Position numbers and translations under genes: made by a program
Assembly (NCBI RefSeq): GCF_030372065.1
Contig: NZ_JAUDEA010000001.1
Coordinates: 1 to 64,000 of the forward strand
Source: Thermophilibacter provencensis
GTDB taxonomy: Bacteria; Actinomycetota; Coriobacteriia; Coriobacteriales; Atopobiaceae
Reading direction: 5' to 3'
Length of the DNA: 64,000 bases
In this document: piece after piece, positions 24,811 through 32,698 of the stretch
How positions within the stretch are numbered: the stretch's first letter is position 1
Layout of the letters: each line of letters opens with the position of its first letter
The notes under the pieces: generated by a model
The model's database searches: none
Told to the model about the DNA's origin: nothing
The model's input: the letters and a program-made list of their open reading frames with translations, nothing else

Positions 24811-26175
24811 TCATACCAGCGTCGCCTCATCTTCCAACAGCCACTCGATCTTGTCGCCAAAGGCGGCTATGTCCTCGTCATACACATGCATGAAATCGAG
24901 AATGGTCCCACAGCTCTTTGGGAACATGCCCTCGCAATACACGGGGATGACGTCGCGAGGAACCACACCTATGAGATCCTCCCCTTTGAAGCGAGCGAGG
25001 ATCGCGCGTGCGTCTCTCAGGACAGCAGGAAGCCCCGCGCGCTTGAGCGCAACATAGAAACGCACGGATTCAACCGCCCGATTCCATGCCTTACCGGCCA
25101 CTACGTAGTAGTAGCCCCATGATTGCTCTGCAGCTCTGAATTCCTCGTCAGAGAGCTCTCCGACGCGGTGTCGAAACTCCGCCTCCCGTCCGTCATGACA
25201 CACAAAGAGACTCACGTGCGTGGAGTTGCCGCCCCGGCACACCTCCCATGGGTGTCCGCCCCTGCGGGCCCGGTCGAAGAACCACGCATCCCAGGCCGCA
25301 GGACTGGTTAGGTCGATGCCTGACCCAGAGCAGAGCCCCATCCCCTTGCCGGTCAAACCCTCATCGCGCCCGTCCGCATAACGGATGTAGAGCTCATCGA
25401 GCGGAAGGCGCTCACCGCCTTTTCCGCAGACGTCGTACCCACATGCCTCGTAACCGAGCGCGCAAGCAGCAAGGAAATCGTTGCCCGTCATCGAGGCCAA
25501 GCGACCAATCGAGCCTGCGTCCTCCGCATTCGCAGTGGCATATTCGCAGAACGCACGATATGTGCCCTCATCCATACCGTTAAAGATGGCATCCCGTTCT
25601 TCTGGTCGCGCAGTCCAGACCACATTTCGCTCGACCACGCCAGCGCGCAGGCAATACGGAAGCTGCTCGGCAACGGCTGCGTTATACGACCCCTCCCGCA
25701 GCGCGCGCATGCTTTCGCATGCAGAACGAGCCAGCAGGTCGAGCAGAATGACCGCGTGTTCTTCGAGCCAATCTAAGTCAGCGGGTTTTTTCTGGGAGTC
25801 AGCGCAGAGCACCATCACGTTACCAACCGACACCGCCCGACAGAGTTCGTTCTCAACCACAACGAGCTCATACCACGAATAGTCGTCGGGGTATTCATTT
25901 TCCCACAGCTCGACATATTCCTCGCGCGAAGAAACCTCCCCCTCGGCAAGCAGTTCCTCGTAATCGCCGAAGTCATCCAAGCTCCCACGCGATATTTTGA
26001 GCCAGATGGACTTCACCTCATCGTTGTCAGCCAAAGGCTTGAGGTCAGCAAGGACGTCGACGAGTCGGTCAAGCGCATCGAGCACCTTTCTCGTCTGAGC
26101 GGAGGGATTCTTGTATCCCCTACCGAAAGCCCTAAGAAGCCTATCGATTTCGGGAGCAACGAGCTTCCATTCCAT
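24811..26175 (-). CDS. Hypothetical protein, 454 aa
   Basis: Start ATG 26175 with GGAGG five bases upstream. A cytosolic, acidic protein with no signal peptide or membrane segment. The first 150 residues are helical and charge-rich. A conserved-looking central block reads WDAWFFDRARRGGHPWEVCRGGNSTHVSLFVCHD (about 298-331), with paired Trp, His and Cys residues suggesting a folded, perhaps catalytic, domain. I do not recognise the family. It sits just upstream of a toxin-antitoxin pair in an accessory region. Codon use is less GC-extreme than in neighbours, which hints at transfer. Confidence 0.65.
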   Translation of the reverse strand: MEWKLVAPEIDRLLRAFGRGYKNPSAQTRKVLDALDRLVDVLADLKPLADNDEVKSIWLKISRGSLDDFGDYEELLAEGEVSSREEYVELWENEYPDDYSWYELVVVENELCRAVSVGNVMVLCADSQKKPADLDWLEEHAVILLDLLARSACESMRALREGSYNAAVAEQLPYCLRAGVVERNVVWTARPEERDAIFNGMDEGTYRAFCEYATANAEDAGSIGRLASMTGNDFLAACALGYEACGYDVCGKGGERLPLDELYIRYADGRDEGLTGKGMGLCSGSGIDLTSPAAWDAWFFDRARRGGHPWEVCRGGNSTHVSLFVCHDGREAEFRHRVGELSDEEFRAAEQSWGYYYVVAGKAWNRAVESVRFYVALKRAGLPAVLRDARAILARFKGEDLIGVVPRDVIPVYCEGMFPKSCGTILDFMHVYDEDIAAFGDKIEWLLEDEATLV

Positions 26176-26709
26176 GCACGCCTCCAATTCACATGGCGCT
26201 CCTGATAAAGCATAGATTCATAAGCTGATCGCAAGCTGCGGCACAAAGACCGAGTGCCTAACGAACCAGCGCGCAAACCCGCACGCCGCTCTTCTCGTCA
26301 AAATGATTGATGGACTTCTTGGCCATAGCTGAACCCCCGCCTCACTCGCGGCAAATTAACCTGCATAGACTGTGAGTCCGGACTCTTGGGGTGCCGGAAG
26401 ACGGGGGCGCGTGCCCGCCCGGGGGCTTCAAGTGTGACCAGTCCCTGCTACCCCTGATCACCCGCCGGCACGTACCATTGGGGGCCTCCGTGCCGCTCTT
26501 GTCGCTCCCGTACCTTGCTGAGAGTATAGCACAAGAAGAAACATTTGTTCGTATCAATTTGATACTCTGCCGCGTCTCTTTCCGAGCAGCCCGTTCTTCT
26601 CGTCCACGACTCTGAACTGCGAGAATGCGAGAAGAACCATCAGGAGACCCGTCAGGCAAGGGACGCGCGCCACATAACCTCGCGCGCCTGTGCTACGATT
26701 CGTCCGACC
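26176..26709. other. Gene-poor 0.5-kb stretch with several palindromes
   Basis: No convincing gene. A 22-codon minus-strand ORF (MAKKSINHFDEKSGVRVCALVR, near 26325-26257) may be a gene remnant. The part from about 26365 to 26520 is GC-rich with GAGTCCGGACTC and a GTGCCGG/CCGGCAC pairing, of unknown role. GAAACATTTGTTC at 26538-26550 resembles the SOS-like boxes elsewhere in the window and is followed by the palindrome GTATCAATTTGATAC (26551-26565). At 26593-26637 the motif GTTCTTCTCG faces its complement CGAGAAGAAC across 25 bp. Confidence 0.5.
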
Positions 26710-26758
26710 CAACGGGTCTCTGACGAGGGCAGCCGTACCAGAATCGCAAAGACGGCGC
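26710..26758 (+). ncRNA. Guanidine-III riboswitch (ykkC-III class)
   Basis: The segment reads TGACGAGGGCAGCCGTACC, then a short variable part and AAGACGGCGC. It matches the ykkC-III core (GACGAGG-N3-GCCGUACC...AAGACGGCGC) in which GCCGU pairs with ACGGC to form the pseudoknot. The following gene begins like SugE, an SMR guanidinium exporter, which is the usual target. The start codon is about 20 bp downstream, so control is likely at translation initiation (SD GGGAGG). Confidence 0.82.
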
Positions 26759-26777
26759 ATCTATCTGGGAGGTTGTC

Positions 26778-26927
26778 ATGGATTGGGTCATCTTGGTCGT
26801 GTCGGGCGCGATGGAGGCCGTGTGGGCCCAGGCCCTCGACCGCTCCGAGGGCTTCACGCAGCCCGTCCCCTCGATCGTGTTTCTCGTCGCGCTCGCGGCG
26901 CCACGAGCCATGTGCCAACTACCATAA
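26778..26927 (+). pseudogene. Truncated SMR-family (SugE/Gdx-like) guanidinium exporter
   Basis: An ATG after GGGAGGTTGTC opens a 49-codon frame. Residues 1-40 (MDWVILVVSGAMEAVWAQAL, then DRSEGFTQP...FLVAL) match the first membrane helix, including the essential Glu near residue 13, and the start of the second helix of SugE-type transporters, which are about 105 aa. The frame then runs into the antisense of the neighbouring DMT transporter gene (APRAMCQLP, stop). More than half the protein is missing, so it cannot be a working exporter alone. Confidence 0.85.
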
Positions 26928-27765
26928 GGACGAGCGCGAGGACAAACGTCGGCGCAAGCGGCGTGCGGAACAGAGCGAACGCCAGCGCACTGCCAATGAA
27001 GGGGTTCACCGCGTAGAACGCGCTCGTTCGCGCCGCCCCCAGGTCGCGCTGGGCGCGCACGTAGCAGGCAATCGACAGCCCGTATGAGACAAACCCGAGC
27101 AGGAGCGCAAGCCCCGCGTCAACGAGCGTCGGCAGGGCGTCGCCCGCGCAGAGCGCCACGACAAGCGCGCCGGCACCCGAGCCCCACCCCTTGATGACGA
27201 CAATATGAACCGGATCGCAGTCCGACAACCTATTCGTGCAGTTGTTCTCGATGCCCCAGCACAGACATGCTGCAAGCGTGAGAAGCGAGCCGACGGAGAA
27301 CCCCCACGCCCCTGCGTCCCAGGACAAGAGGACACATGCCAGGGAGATGACTCCAATGCCGACTGCCACACGACCCCCTACCCGCTCCCCGAACACGAGG
27401 CGGGCGATAAGGGCGGTCGCCACGATCTCAAAGTTGTTCAGCAGCGACACGCTTTCCGCCGACGAGAGGGACAGTCCGGCCATAAGGAGCAACGGCGCCG
27501 CTACGTCGAGAGCGACCATCGCAGCCACATAGGGGGCGTCCGCGCGCTCGAGGGGCCGTCCGCGAACCTCGCCCTCACCTCCGCGTGCGCCGCTCGCGAG
27601 CGAAAGCATCGTCATGCCAGCGCCCGCGCCAAGATACAGCAGCGCCGCCATCATGTTCGGCGCGACGTCGGCAAGCAGCACCTTGGAAAACGGCGTGCTC
27701 AGAGCATAGAGCGCTGCCGCGGCGAGCGCGAAGGCAACGCTTCGCCCTGTACGACCGGACAACAC
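26854..27765 (-). CDS. EamA/DMT-family transporter
   Basis: 303 aa from a GTG at 27765 (SD GGGGAGGCGTTGC). About ten hydrophobic helices in two EamA halves; typical blocks are ALYALSTPFSKVLL, SSAESVSLLNNFEIVATALIARLVFGER and GAARTSAFYAVNPFIGSALAF. EamA transporters export metabolites such as amino acids; the substrate is not predictable. The last 13 residues after WLVAP are encoded by the antisense of the truncated SMR gene, so the natural C-terminus was replaced by a deletion that joined the two convergent genes. All ten helices appear intact. Confidence 0.9.
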   Translation of the reverse strand: MLSGRTGRSVAFALAAAALYALSTPFSKVLLADVAPNMMAALLYLGAGAGMTMLSLASGARGGEGEVRGRPLERADAPYVAAMVALDVAAPLLLMAGLSLSSAESVSLLNNFEIVATALIARLVFGERVGGRVAVGIGVISLACVLLSWDAGAWGFSVGSLLTLAACLCWGIENNCTNRLSDCDPVHIVVIKGWGSGAGALVVALCAGDALPTLVDAGLALLLGFVSYGLSIACYVRAQRDLGAARTSAFYAVNPFIGSALAFALFRTPLAPTFVLALVLMVVGTWLVAPRARRETRSRGRAA

Positions 27766-27875
27766 GCAACGCCTCCCCGATTCTGAACGACCTGCTCAAC
27801 CTGTTTCAACAGTAAAGCAGGCAATACAACACCGCAAACTGTCAAGAGAAGTAAGGAGGAGCGCATAAGCTCCCG

Positions 27876-29057
27876 TCACAGACCTCGCAATCGCAGAGCA
27901 TTCGCAAGTACGTCCCGATAGCGCGGCTCATCGCCCGCGAGCTCACGCCACCCAGAGGACGCGACGCGCTCGGCAAACGCCTGGCGCATGAGCGATGCTA
28001 CTTCGTCCGACTGTCGGGACTTGTGAGCTGCCCAGGCTTCTCCAGCTTGGGCGGGGTCGAGGCGATCGGCCATGCGGTCCCAGAGCGGAGAGCCGGACGG
28101 GTCCGAGCACGCCGAGACGGCCGCCAGATCCTCTGAGGCCCGAGCAAGGGCGTCGAGCGCAGCGTCCTTCTCGCCAGCCTTGCGCAGCACCTCCGCAACC
28201 TCAAGGGACATTGTTGCCGAGAAAAACGGGTTCACCGTGCCCATGTCAAGCGCCTGGAAGACCGCTTCGGCGGCATTGCCAGCCGCGAGCGCAAATGCCG
28301 CATCATCTCGCATCCCCACCTCCTGCATGAGCGACGAGAGCACGAAGCTCGCCGCGCGCAGGCGCTCTGCCTGCAGGAGCCCGAGAGCCTCGTCGTCACG
28401 GGCGAGCTTGCGATAGGCGGAGGCCAGAAGCATCGTCGAGGCGCTCGAGTCCTGACGGCGCACGAGCGGCTCCAAGAGCGAAGCAGCCTCCGCGTAGCGA
28501 CCTGCCTGGAAGAGCGTCGTGGCCTTCTGCTGCTGCGCGAGATAGAGGGTCGAGGGGTCCGTCGCCACCTCGAGCACGCGACCGAGCAGGGTGAGCGCCT
28601 CGTCGGCGAGGTCGTCGGCATCAAGCGGGGCATCGGGCGAGCCGTCCTTCTCGCCCGCGGGCGTAAACGGCGTTGCCATGTCGCCCGCCCAGACCGTGAG
28701 GAGCGACGCCAGCATGAGCAGCAGGTTCACGTCCGAGTAGTGCTCCGAGGCAAGCGCGCGCAGTCGCTCGTGCGCGGCGCCAAGGTCCTTCTCGCCCAGC
28801 GCGCAGACCTCGGCGTAGAGCGCGGCAGATTCCTCGCTCGTAAACTCGTCGCGCCAGTCGAAGAGCTCGTCCAGGGTGAGCGAGAAGTACGCGGCGATGC
28901 GCGGCAGCAGGCTCACGTCCGGGAGGCTCTGGCCGAGCTCCCACTTGCTCACGGCGGCCTTGGAGACGCCGAGGTGGGCGGCCAATGCCTCCTGCGTGAC
29001 GCCCGCGCGGCGCCGCTCTCGTGCGATCGTACGGCCAATGTTGATGCTCTCGCTCAT
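27876..29057 (-). CDS. XRE-family regulator with TPR-like C-terminal region
   Basis: 393 aa, SD CGAGGGGGAGCC. The N-terminal helix-turn-helix is IGRTIARERRRAGVTQEALAAHLGVSKAAVSKWELGQSLPDVSLLPRIAAYFSLTLDELF. The rest is alpha-helical with repeated LLxxAxxYxxLxRxxEA-like units, such as AGRYAEAASLLEPLVRR, and resembles tetratricopeptide repeats. Such proteins may sense peptides, as RRNPP regulators do, but no ligand is evident. The gene carries three copies of GTCCTTCTC. It stands alone between the DMT transporter and a toxin-antitoxin pair. Confidence 0.88.
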   Translation of the reverse strand: MSESINIGRTIARERRRAGVTQEALAAHLGVSKAAVSKWELGQSLPDVSLLPRIAAYFSLTLDELFDWRDEFTSEESAALYAEVCALGEKDLGAAHERLRALASEHYSDVNLLLMLASLLTVWAGDMATPFTPAGEKDGSPDAPLDADDLADEALTLLGRVLEVATDPSTLYLAQQQKATTLFQAGRYAEAASLLEPLVRRQDSSASTMLLASAYRKLARDDEALGLLQAERLRAASFVLSSLMQEVGMRDDAAFALAAGNAAEAVFQALDMGTVNPFFSATMSLEVAEVLRKAGEKDAALDALARASEDLAAVSACSDPSGSPLWDRMADRLDPAQAGEAWAAHKSRQSDEVASLMRQAFAERVASSGWRELAGDEPRYRDVLANALRLRGL

Positions 29058-29177
29058 GGCTCCCCCTCGACGTTGCAGCCGGCTTTCACCTCCAGTATGT
29101 GGTCGAGCGTCAGTGGAATCAAAGGAGCGATGGTTGACATCTCTCGCACGCGGTCAACCGAGGCTCGACGCCGCGCA

Positions 29178-29663
29178 CTAAAGCCGCACGAACATGCGGC
29201 GAGAATCGCTCGCCAGGCGCTGGAACCCAAAGTGAGCGTAGAAGCCCTCCGCGCGCTCGTCGGCCGGGTCGACGACAAGCGCCCGCGATGCGACGATGCG
29301 AGACGCCGCAGCCGCGCGGCGAATGGCGTCCTGCAGCAGACGGGCTCCCGCCGACTCCCCCTGGTAGCGCTCGTCAACGGCAAGCTGGCCAAGCAGCGTG
29401 CAGGGGATCGGGTTCGGGGCGTTTCGGCGCAACGAGCCGGCAAGCGTCCCAACGCGCGCAACCGCATGGGTGCTCAGGGCATAGAAGCCACAGATCTCAC
29501 CGGTAGCGAGGGACAGCACGTACACCCGCGCCGTTCCGTCGCGCATCGCGCGGTGCGCGCGCTCCTTGAGCCAGGTGTCATTGTCGTTGTTGCCGGAGCT
29601 AAACCCGCTCACGTCGTCATCGTCGCGAAGCGGGCGGATACGACGAAACGCTAGTCCTCCCAT
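29178..29663 (-). CDS. GNAT-family toxin-like acetyltransferase (TacT/AtaT type)
   Basis: 161 aa. The start ATG lies within the antitoxin gene (13-bp overlap), the usual coupling of toxin-antitoxin pairs. Family features are LATGEICGFYALSTHAV, PNPIPCTLLGQLAVDERYQGESAGARLLQDAIRRAAAASR (acetyl-CoA motif, about 85-124) and AEGFYAHFGFQRL with the Tyr used by TacT-like toxins. Such enzymes acetylate the amino acid on charged tRNA and stop translation. These toxins are normally joined to DUF1778 antitoxins; here the partner is DinJ-like. Confidence 0.85.
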   Translation of the reverse strand: MGGLAFRRIRPLRDDDDVSGFSSGNNDNDTWLKERAHRAMRDGTARVYVLSLATGEICGFYALSTHAVARVGTLAGSLRRNAPNPIPCTLLGQLAVDERYQGESAGARLLQDAIRRAAAASRIVASRALVVDPADERAEGFYAHFGFQRLASDSRRMFVRL

Positions 29664-29941
29664 GAGAACTCGCGATCGAGCAGCTCGCGGGTGGCCGCGG
29701 GAACGGCAGAGTCAAGCGCGCTCGCAAAGCGCCCGTAGTCATCCGCGGAGAGGTAGGTCGTAGTCTCGTCGCTCACCTGCCGACGAACCTCAAACGGGAA
29801 GCCGCCGCACTCGTTGAACATGTGGACGAAGACCTTGATGGCAGCGGACGGCGTCAGGCCCAGAGCAGCGGTGTTCCTGACAAAGGCGTCCTTCTCCTCT
29901 GTGCTCAGCTTGGTATTGAGCGACGTCATTGTCGTTGCCAT
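29651..29941 (-). CDS. RelB/DinJ-type antitoxin paired with a GNAT toxin
   Basis: 96 aa from the ATG at 29941 (SD GGGGAGGTTCT). The ribbon-helix-helix region reads SLNTKLSTEEKDAFVRNTAALGLTPSAAIKVFVHMFNECGGFPFEVRR, a DinJ/RelB match. The C-terminal half (SADDYGRFASALDSAVPAATRELLDREFSWED) is acidic and should bind the toxin. It leads a two-gene operon. Upstream on the coding strand is a plausible promoter with TATAAA near 29990. Confidence 0.85.
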   Translation of the reverse strand: MATTMTSLNTKLSTEEKDAFVRNTAALGLTPSAAIKVFVHMFNECGGFPFEVRRQVSDETTTYLSADDYGRFASALDSAVPAATRELLDREFSWED

Positions 29942-30038
29942 AGAACCTCCCCTTCCGCTTGTCCAAGTGTCATTGGTTGATTCCATTTATACCACGTTAG
30001 ACCACATTGTAATCCCTATTGATTGGTAATTGGCTGGC

Positions 30039-31415
30039 TCACGCCCCACCCAGCAGCACGCGCGAGCACTCGCGGACGCAGAGCAGGTAGTACAGGGCGA
30101 GAAGCCCGAGCGTACCCACGACCGAGCAGGCCGCGATGGCGAGAAACACCTCGTCAGGCACGCCGCGCGCGAGCTGGCGCACCAGCATGAGCCCAAAGCA
30201 GTCGTGCGCCACCGCAAGCGCCGCGGGCAGCGCAAAGGCAACGCCCACCTGCGCCCGCACGGCACCGCGCGCCTCCCGCTCGTCCGTCCCGAGCGCCATG
30301 AGCGTGGCGTAGGCGCGCCGGCCGTCTGCGGCCTGGCTCACCTGCTGCAGCGCGAGCACCGCAGCGGCCGCCACGAGAAACGCCTCCCCGTAGAAGATTC
30401 CCACGTAGCCGATTGGCGCGAGCGACGCCTCCGAGAGCGCCCCCGGGTCCTCGAGCCCGGCTGCGCGCTGCCCAACCGAGAAGAGAAGCCCCGCGCAGAT
30501 CATGCAGACCGCGCAGGCCACGAGCACGCACGTGCACGAGAGCGCCTGGCACCCCGTGGACACGTGGCCCTCCACCTGCCGCAGCGTGAAGGCGCGCATG
30601 CCCTCCCAGTAGCGGGAGCCACGACGCACGCGACCGGGCACGCCCGTCGCCACCAGACGAAAGACGAGCGAGGTGGCCACGTAGGCAGCCCATCCCATCG
30701 GCAGGATCGCGAGCACAAAGAGCCCGGGCTGGGCCACGCACGTGCCCCACACCACGGCGAGAAGGACCACGGCCAGCGCCGCCTGCACGCGCGTCACGCC
30801 GCGATGCGTCGCAAAGGCGAGCCGCTCCGGGGCGCGGTCCCGCTCGAGAAGCTCCACGAGCGGCCGGCGCAGCACGTCCACCACGGAGAGCGCGATCGCC
30901 AGCCCCTCGATCCCGGCAAACCACGAGAGCGCGTCGAGCGCGGCCGCGGGCGAGAAGGACCAGGCGAGCCGCCACGGCACGCCAAAGACGAACGCCGCCA
31001 CCGCACCAAAGGCCGGCGACGCCGCCGCTCCGAGCGCAAGTCCCGCCGCCAGCGCCGCGAGCCCCACGAGCGCGCTCTCCACCGCGAGGATCGCCGCAAG
31101 CGCCGGCGCGCGCATGCCGAGCAGCGCGTACGTCCCAAACTCCCGCGAGCGCCGGCGCACGATGAAGCGCGTGGCGTAGGCCACGAGCACGGCGAAGACC
31201 AGCACAACGAAGACCGAGAAGGCGCCCGTGATGTCGCGCGCCTTGTGGATGACCTCGAGCTGCGTGCCCGTGAGCGGCATCGCCATGAGGTAGTCGCCCG
31301 AGGCGTTGAACGAGTAGAGCAGGCACGTGGCAAAGGAGAGCGTGACGAGGTAGACCGAGTAGTCGCGCGCGCAGCGCGAGACGTTGCCGAGCGCGACGCG
31401 CAGGGTGACGGGCAT
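30039..31415 (-). CDS. FtsX-like ABC transporter permease without adjacent ATPase
   Basis: 458 aa, SD AAAGGAGCCGCC. Starts MPVTLRVALGNVSRCARDYSVYLVTLSF, as in BceB/YxdM-like permeases, and has about eight membrane segments. The FtsX/MacB-type pattern FIVRRRSREFGTYALLGMR follows the second helix. These permeases work with a dedicated ATPase for antimicrobial-peptide sensing or export. Such an ATPase gene would normally lie just upstream, but the upstream neighbour is a divergent XRE regulator, so the permease is either orphaned or uses an ATPase encoded elsewhere. Confidence 0.85.
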   Translation of the reverse strand: MPVTLRVALGNVSRCARDYSVYLVTLSFATCLLYSFNASGDYLMAMPLTGTQLEVIHKARDITGAFSVFVVLVFAVLVAYATRFIVRRRSREFGTYALLGMRAPALAAILAVESALVGLAALAAGLALGAAASPAFGAVAAFVFGVPWRLAWSFSPAAALDALSWFAGIEGLAIALSVVDVLRRPLVELLERDRAPERLAFATHRGVTRVQAALAVVLLAVVWGTCVAQPGLFVLAILPMGWAAYVATSLVFRLVATGVPGRVRRGSRYWEGMRAFTLRQVEGHVSTGCQALSCTCVLVACAVCMICAGLLFSVGQRAAGLEDPGALSEASLAPIGYVGIFYGEAFLVAAAAVLALQQVSQAADGRRAYATLMALGTDEREARGAVRAQVGVAFALPAALAVAHDCFGLMLVRQLARGVPDEVFLAIAACSVVGTLGLLALYYLLCVRECSRVLLGGA

Positions 31416-31669
31416 GGCGGCTCCTTTCGGGCGGCGTCAGTAACGAGCCCATCGTCCTTCTCGCCCGCCCGGCGCGCCATCGCCCGGACTTATGCTCCCC
31501 TAACGGTTTTGCAAGGTTACCTGTCGGCGCGCGCCGCCAACCCCCAGCTCACCTGCTGTAAACTGGGACTCTACCAACGGTCGAGCCAACTCAACTGGCG
31601 GTCGGTTGAGCGCGGGGCGCTGTCGCGTGACGATGGCCCTGCCAGACGGATTCCAGCGAAAGGACCATC

Positions 31670-32080
31670 ATGACCAAGCAGACCTTCGGCGCCACCATCT
31701 CCGCCCTGCGCAAGGAGAGGGGCCTGACGCAGCTCGAGCTTGCCCAACAGATGGGCGTCACGGACAAGGCGGTCTCAAAGTGGGAGCGTAACCTGTCGTT
31801 CCCGGACGTGGCGTCGCTGCCTAAGCTCGCCGAGGTGCTCGGCACCTCGGCGGACGAGCTGCTCGAGGTGAAGACAGCGGCGCAGGAGGAATCGGCGACC
31901 TCCAAGGTGCCCGCGCTCGTTGAGCTCGTCCTCAAGGCGGTCGCGCTCGCCATGGGCGTAGGCGTGACCGCGCTCACCATCATGGACGAGGTGGAGCCGA
32001 GAAACGCGCTCGGGCTCCTGGGCATTGGAGTCGCGTGCCTGGCGCTCGTCCAGCTCATGCACACCCCCGAGCAGGAGTGA
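31670..32080 (+). CDS. XRE-family regulator with C-terminal membrane segments
   Basis: 136 aa, ATG after AAAGGACCATC. The HTH is FGATISALRKERGLTQLELAQQMGVTDKAVSKWERNLSFPDVASLPKLAEVLGTSADELL. The C-terminus has two hydrophobic stretches (VLKAVALAMGVGVTALTIM and GLLGIGVACLALVQLM). It is divergent from the FtsX-like permease with 254 bp between starts. A palindromic GGGACTGTCCC hairpin overlaps its stop codon. It probably regulates the neighbouring permease or itself. Confidence 0.88.
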   Translation: MTKQTFGATISALRKERGLTQLELAQQMGVTDKAVSKWERNLSFPDVASLPKLAEVLGTSADELLEVKTAAQEESATSKVPALVELVLKAVALAMGVGVTALTIMDEVEPRNALGLLGIGVACLALVQLMHTPEQE

Positions 32081-32105
32081 TACAAAGGGACTGTCCCCTC
32101 GCATC
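32079..32105. repeat. GGGACTGTCCC hairpin, decayed copy, at the XRE gene stop
   Basis: Centre T at 32092. The inner five bases on each side (GGGAC/GTCCC) pair perfectly, while the outer arms (GATACAAA and TCGCATC) keep about half their pairing. The TGA of the XRE gene overlaps its left edge. Other copies: 38235, 56623, 61850. Confidence 0.75.
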
Positions 32106-32107
32106 AG

Positions 32108-32217
32108 TCGCCCTAGCGGGAAAGTACGCCCCGGGCCTTCCGGCGGAGACCGTAGACGCCGAGGTCGCGCGCCTCTTCGCGCGGACCACGATCGCCGACC
32201 TTCTCGCCCAGCTCTAG
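32108..32217 (+). pseudogene. Possible C-terminal gene remnant
   Basis: An open frame directly after the hairpin encodes LAGKYAPGLPAETVDAEV and then ARLFARTTIADLLAQL before TAG, with codon use like a real gene but no start or SD. It could be the tail of a gene lost by deletion at the hairpin. I cannot name the family. Confidence 0.25.
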
Positions 32218-32336
32218 GCCGTTTCCGCGCAGCCGCGCCCAACGAGTCCGCGGCTCGTCGCAAGGAGGCCAACTCAACCACAAAGGGCCGGGACCGTCGC
32301 TGGCGGCCCCGGCCTCTCCGCCTCTCCTCGCTGCGC

Positions 32337-32681
32337 CTACGCGCCGAGCCTCTCCTTGAGGGAGATCAGCTCGCGATAAGTGTCGGCGAAGTTCAGCGCC
32401 ATGAGCTTGCAGGTCTCGGCGCTCGCCATCTGGTCCTCGGCGTGGAGGAGCAGAAGCGGCAGCGTCTCCTTGCTCTCACCGGACGCCTCGGCCTGGAGCA
32501 GCCTCATGTGCACCTCATGCCCGCCGTTGTACGCCTCGTCACCCTGCTTGACCAGGTCGGCCGCCGCGTCGAAGTCGCCCTCCTTGGCCTTGGCGATCGA
32601 GTTGACGTAGCAGGACTTTGCGGTGCCCACGTAGCTGATGATCTCGAAGCAGATCTGCTCGAGCTCGTCCATGTCTTCCAT
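32337..32681 (-). CDS. PTS lactose/cellobiose-family IIA component
   Basis: 114 aa, ATG after GGAGGCTGAG. An all-helical IIA of the Lac family: LEQICFEIISYVGTAKSCYVNSIAKAKEGDFDAA and the phosphorylated His in LLLLHAEDQMASAETCKLMA (about 80). It passes phosphate from HPr to IIB at the membrane. It is last in the operon GH1-IIC-IIB-IIA, about 17 bp after the IIB gene. Confidence 0.94.
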   Translation of the reverse strand: MEDMDELEQICFEIISYVGTAKSCYVNSIAKAKEGDFDAAADLVKQGDEAYNGGHEVHMRLLQAEASGESKETLPLLLLHAEDQMASAETCKLMALNFADTYRELISLKERLGA

Positions 32682-32698
32682 CTCAGCCTCCTAGCTGA

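Noticed and set aside
26342-26659. Minus-strand ORF of 105 codons in the gene-poor stretch
   Set aside because: No SD, no family match, runs through palindromes and the motif pair; probably not coding.
31500-31660. Possible structured RNA before the XRE gene
   Set aside because: Some short inverted repeats exist but no conserved RNA class is recognisable; left as promoter/operator DNA.
30030-31673. 547-codon plus-strand frame
   Set aside because: Antisense of the FtsX-like permease, composed mostly of Arg, His, Glu and Ala, with no SD.
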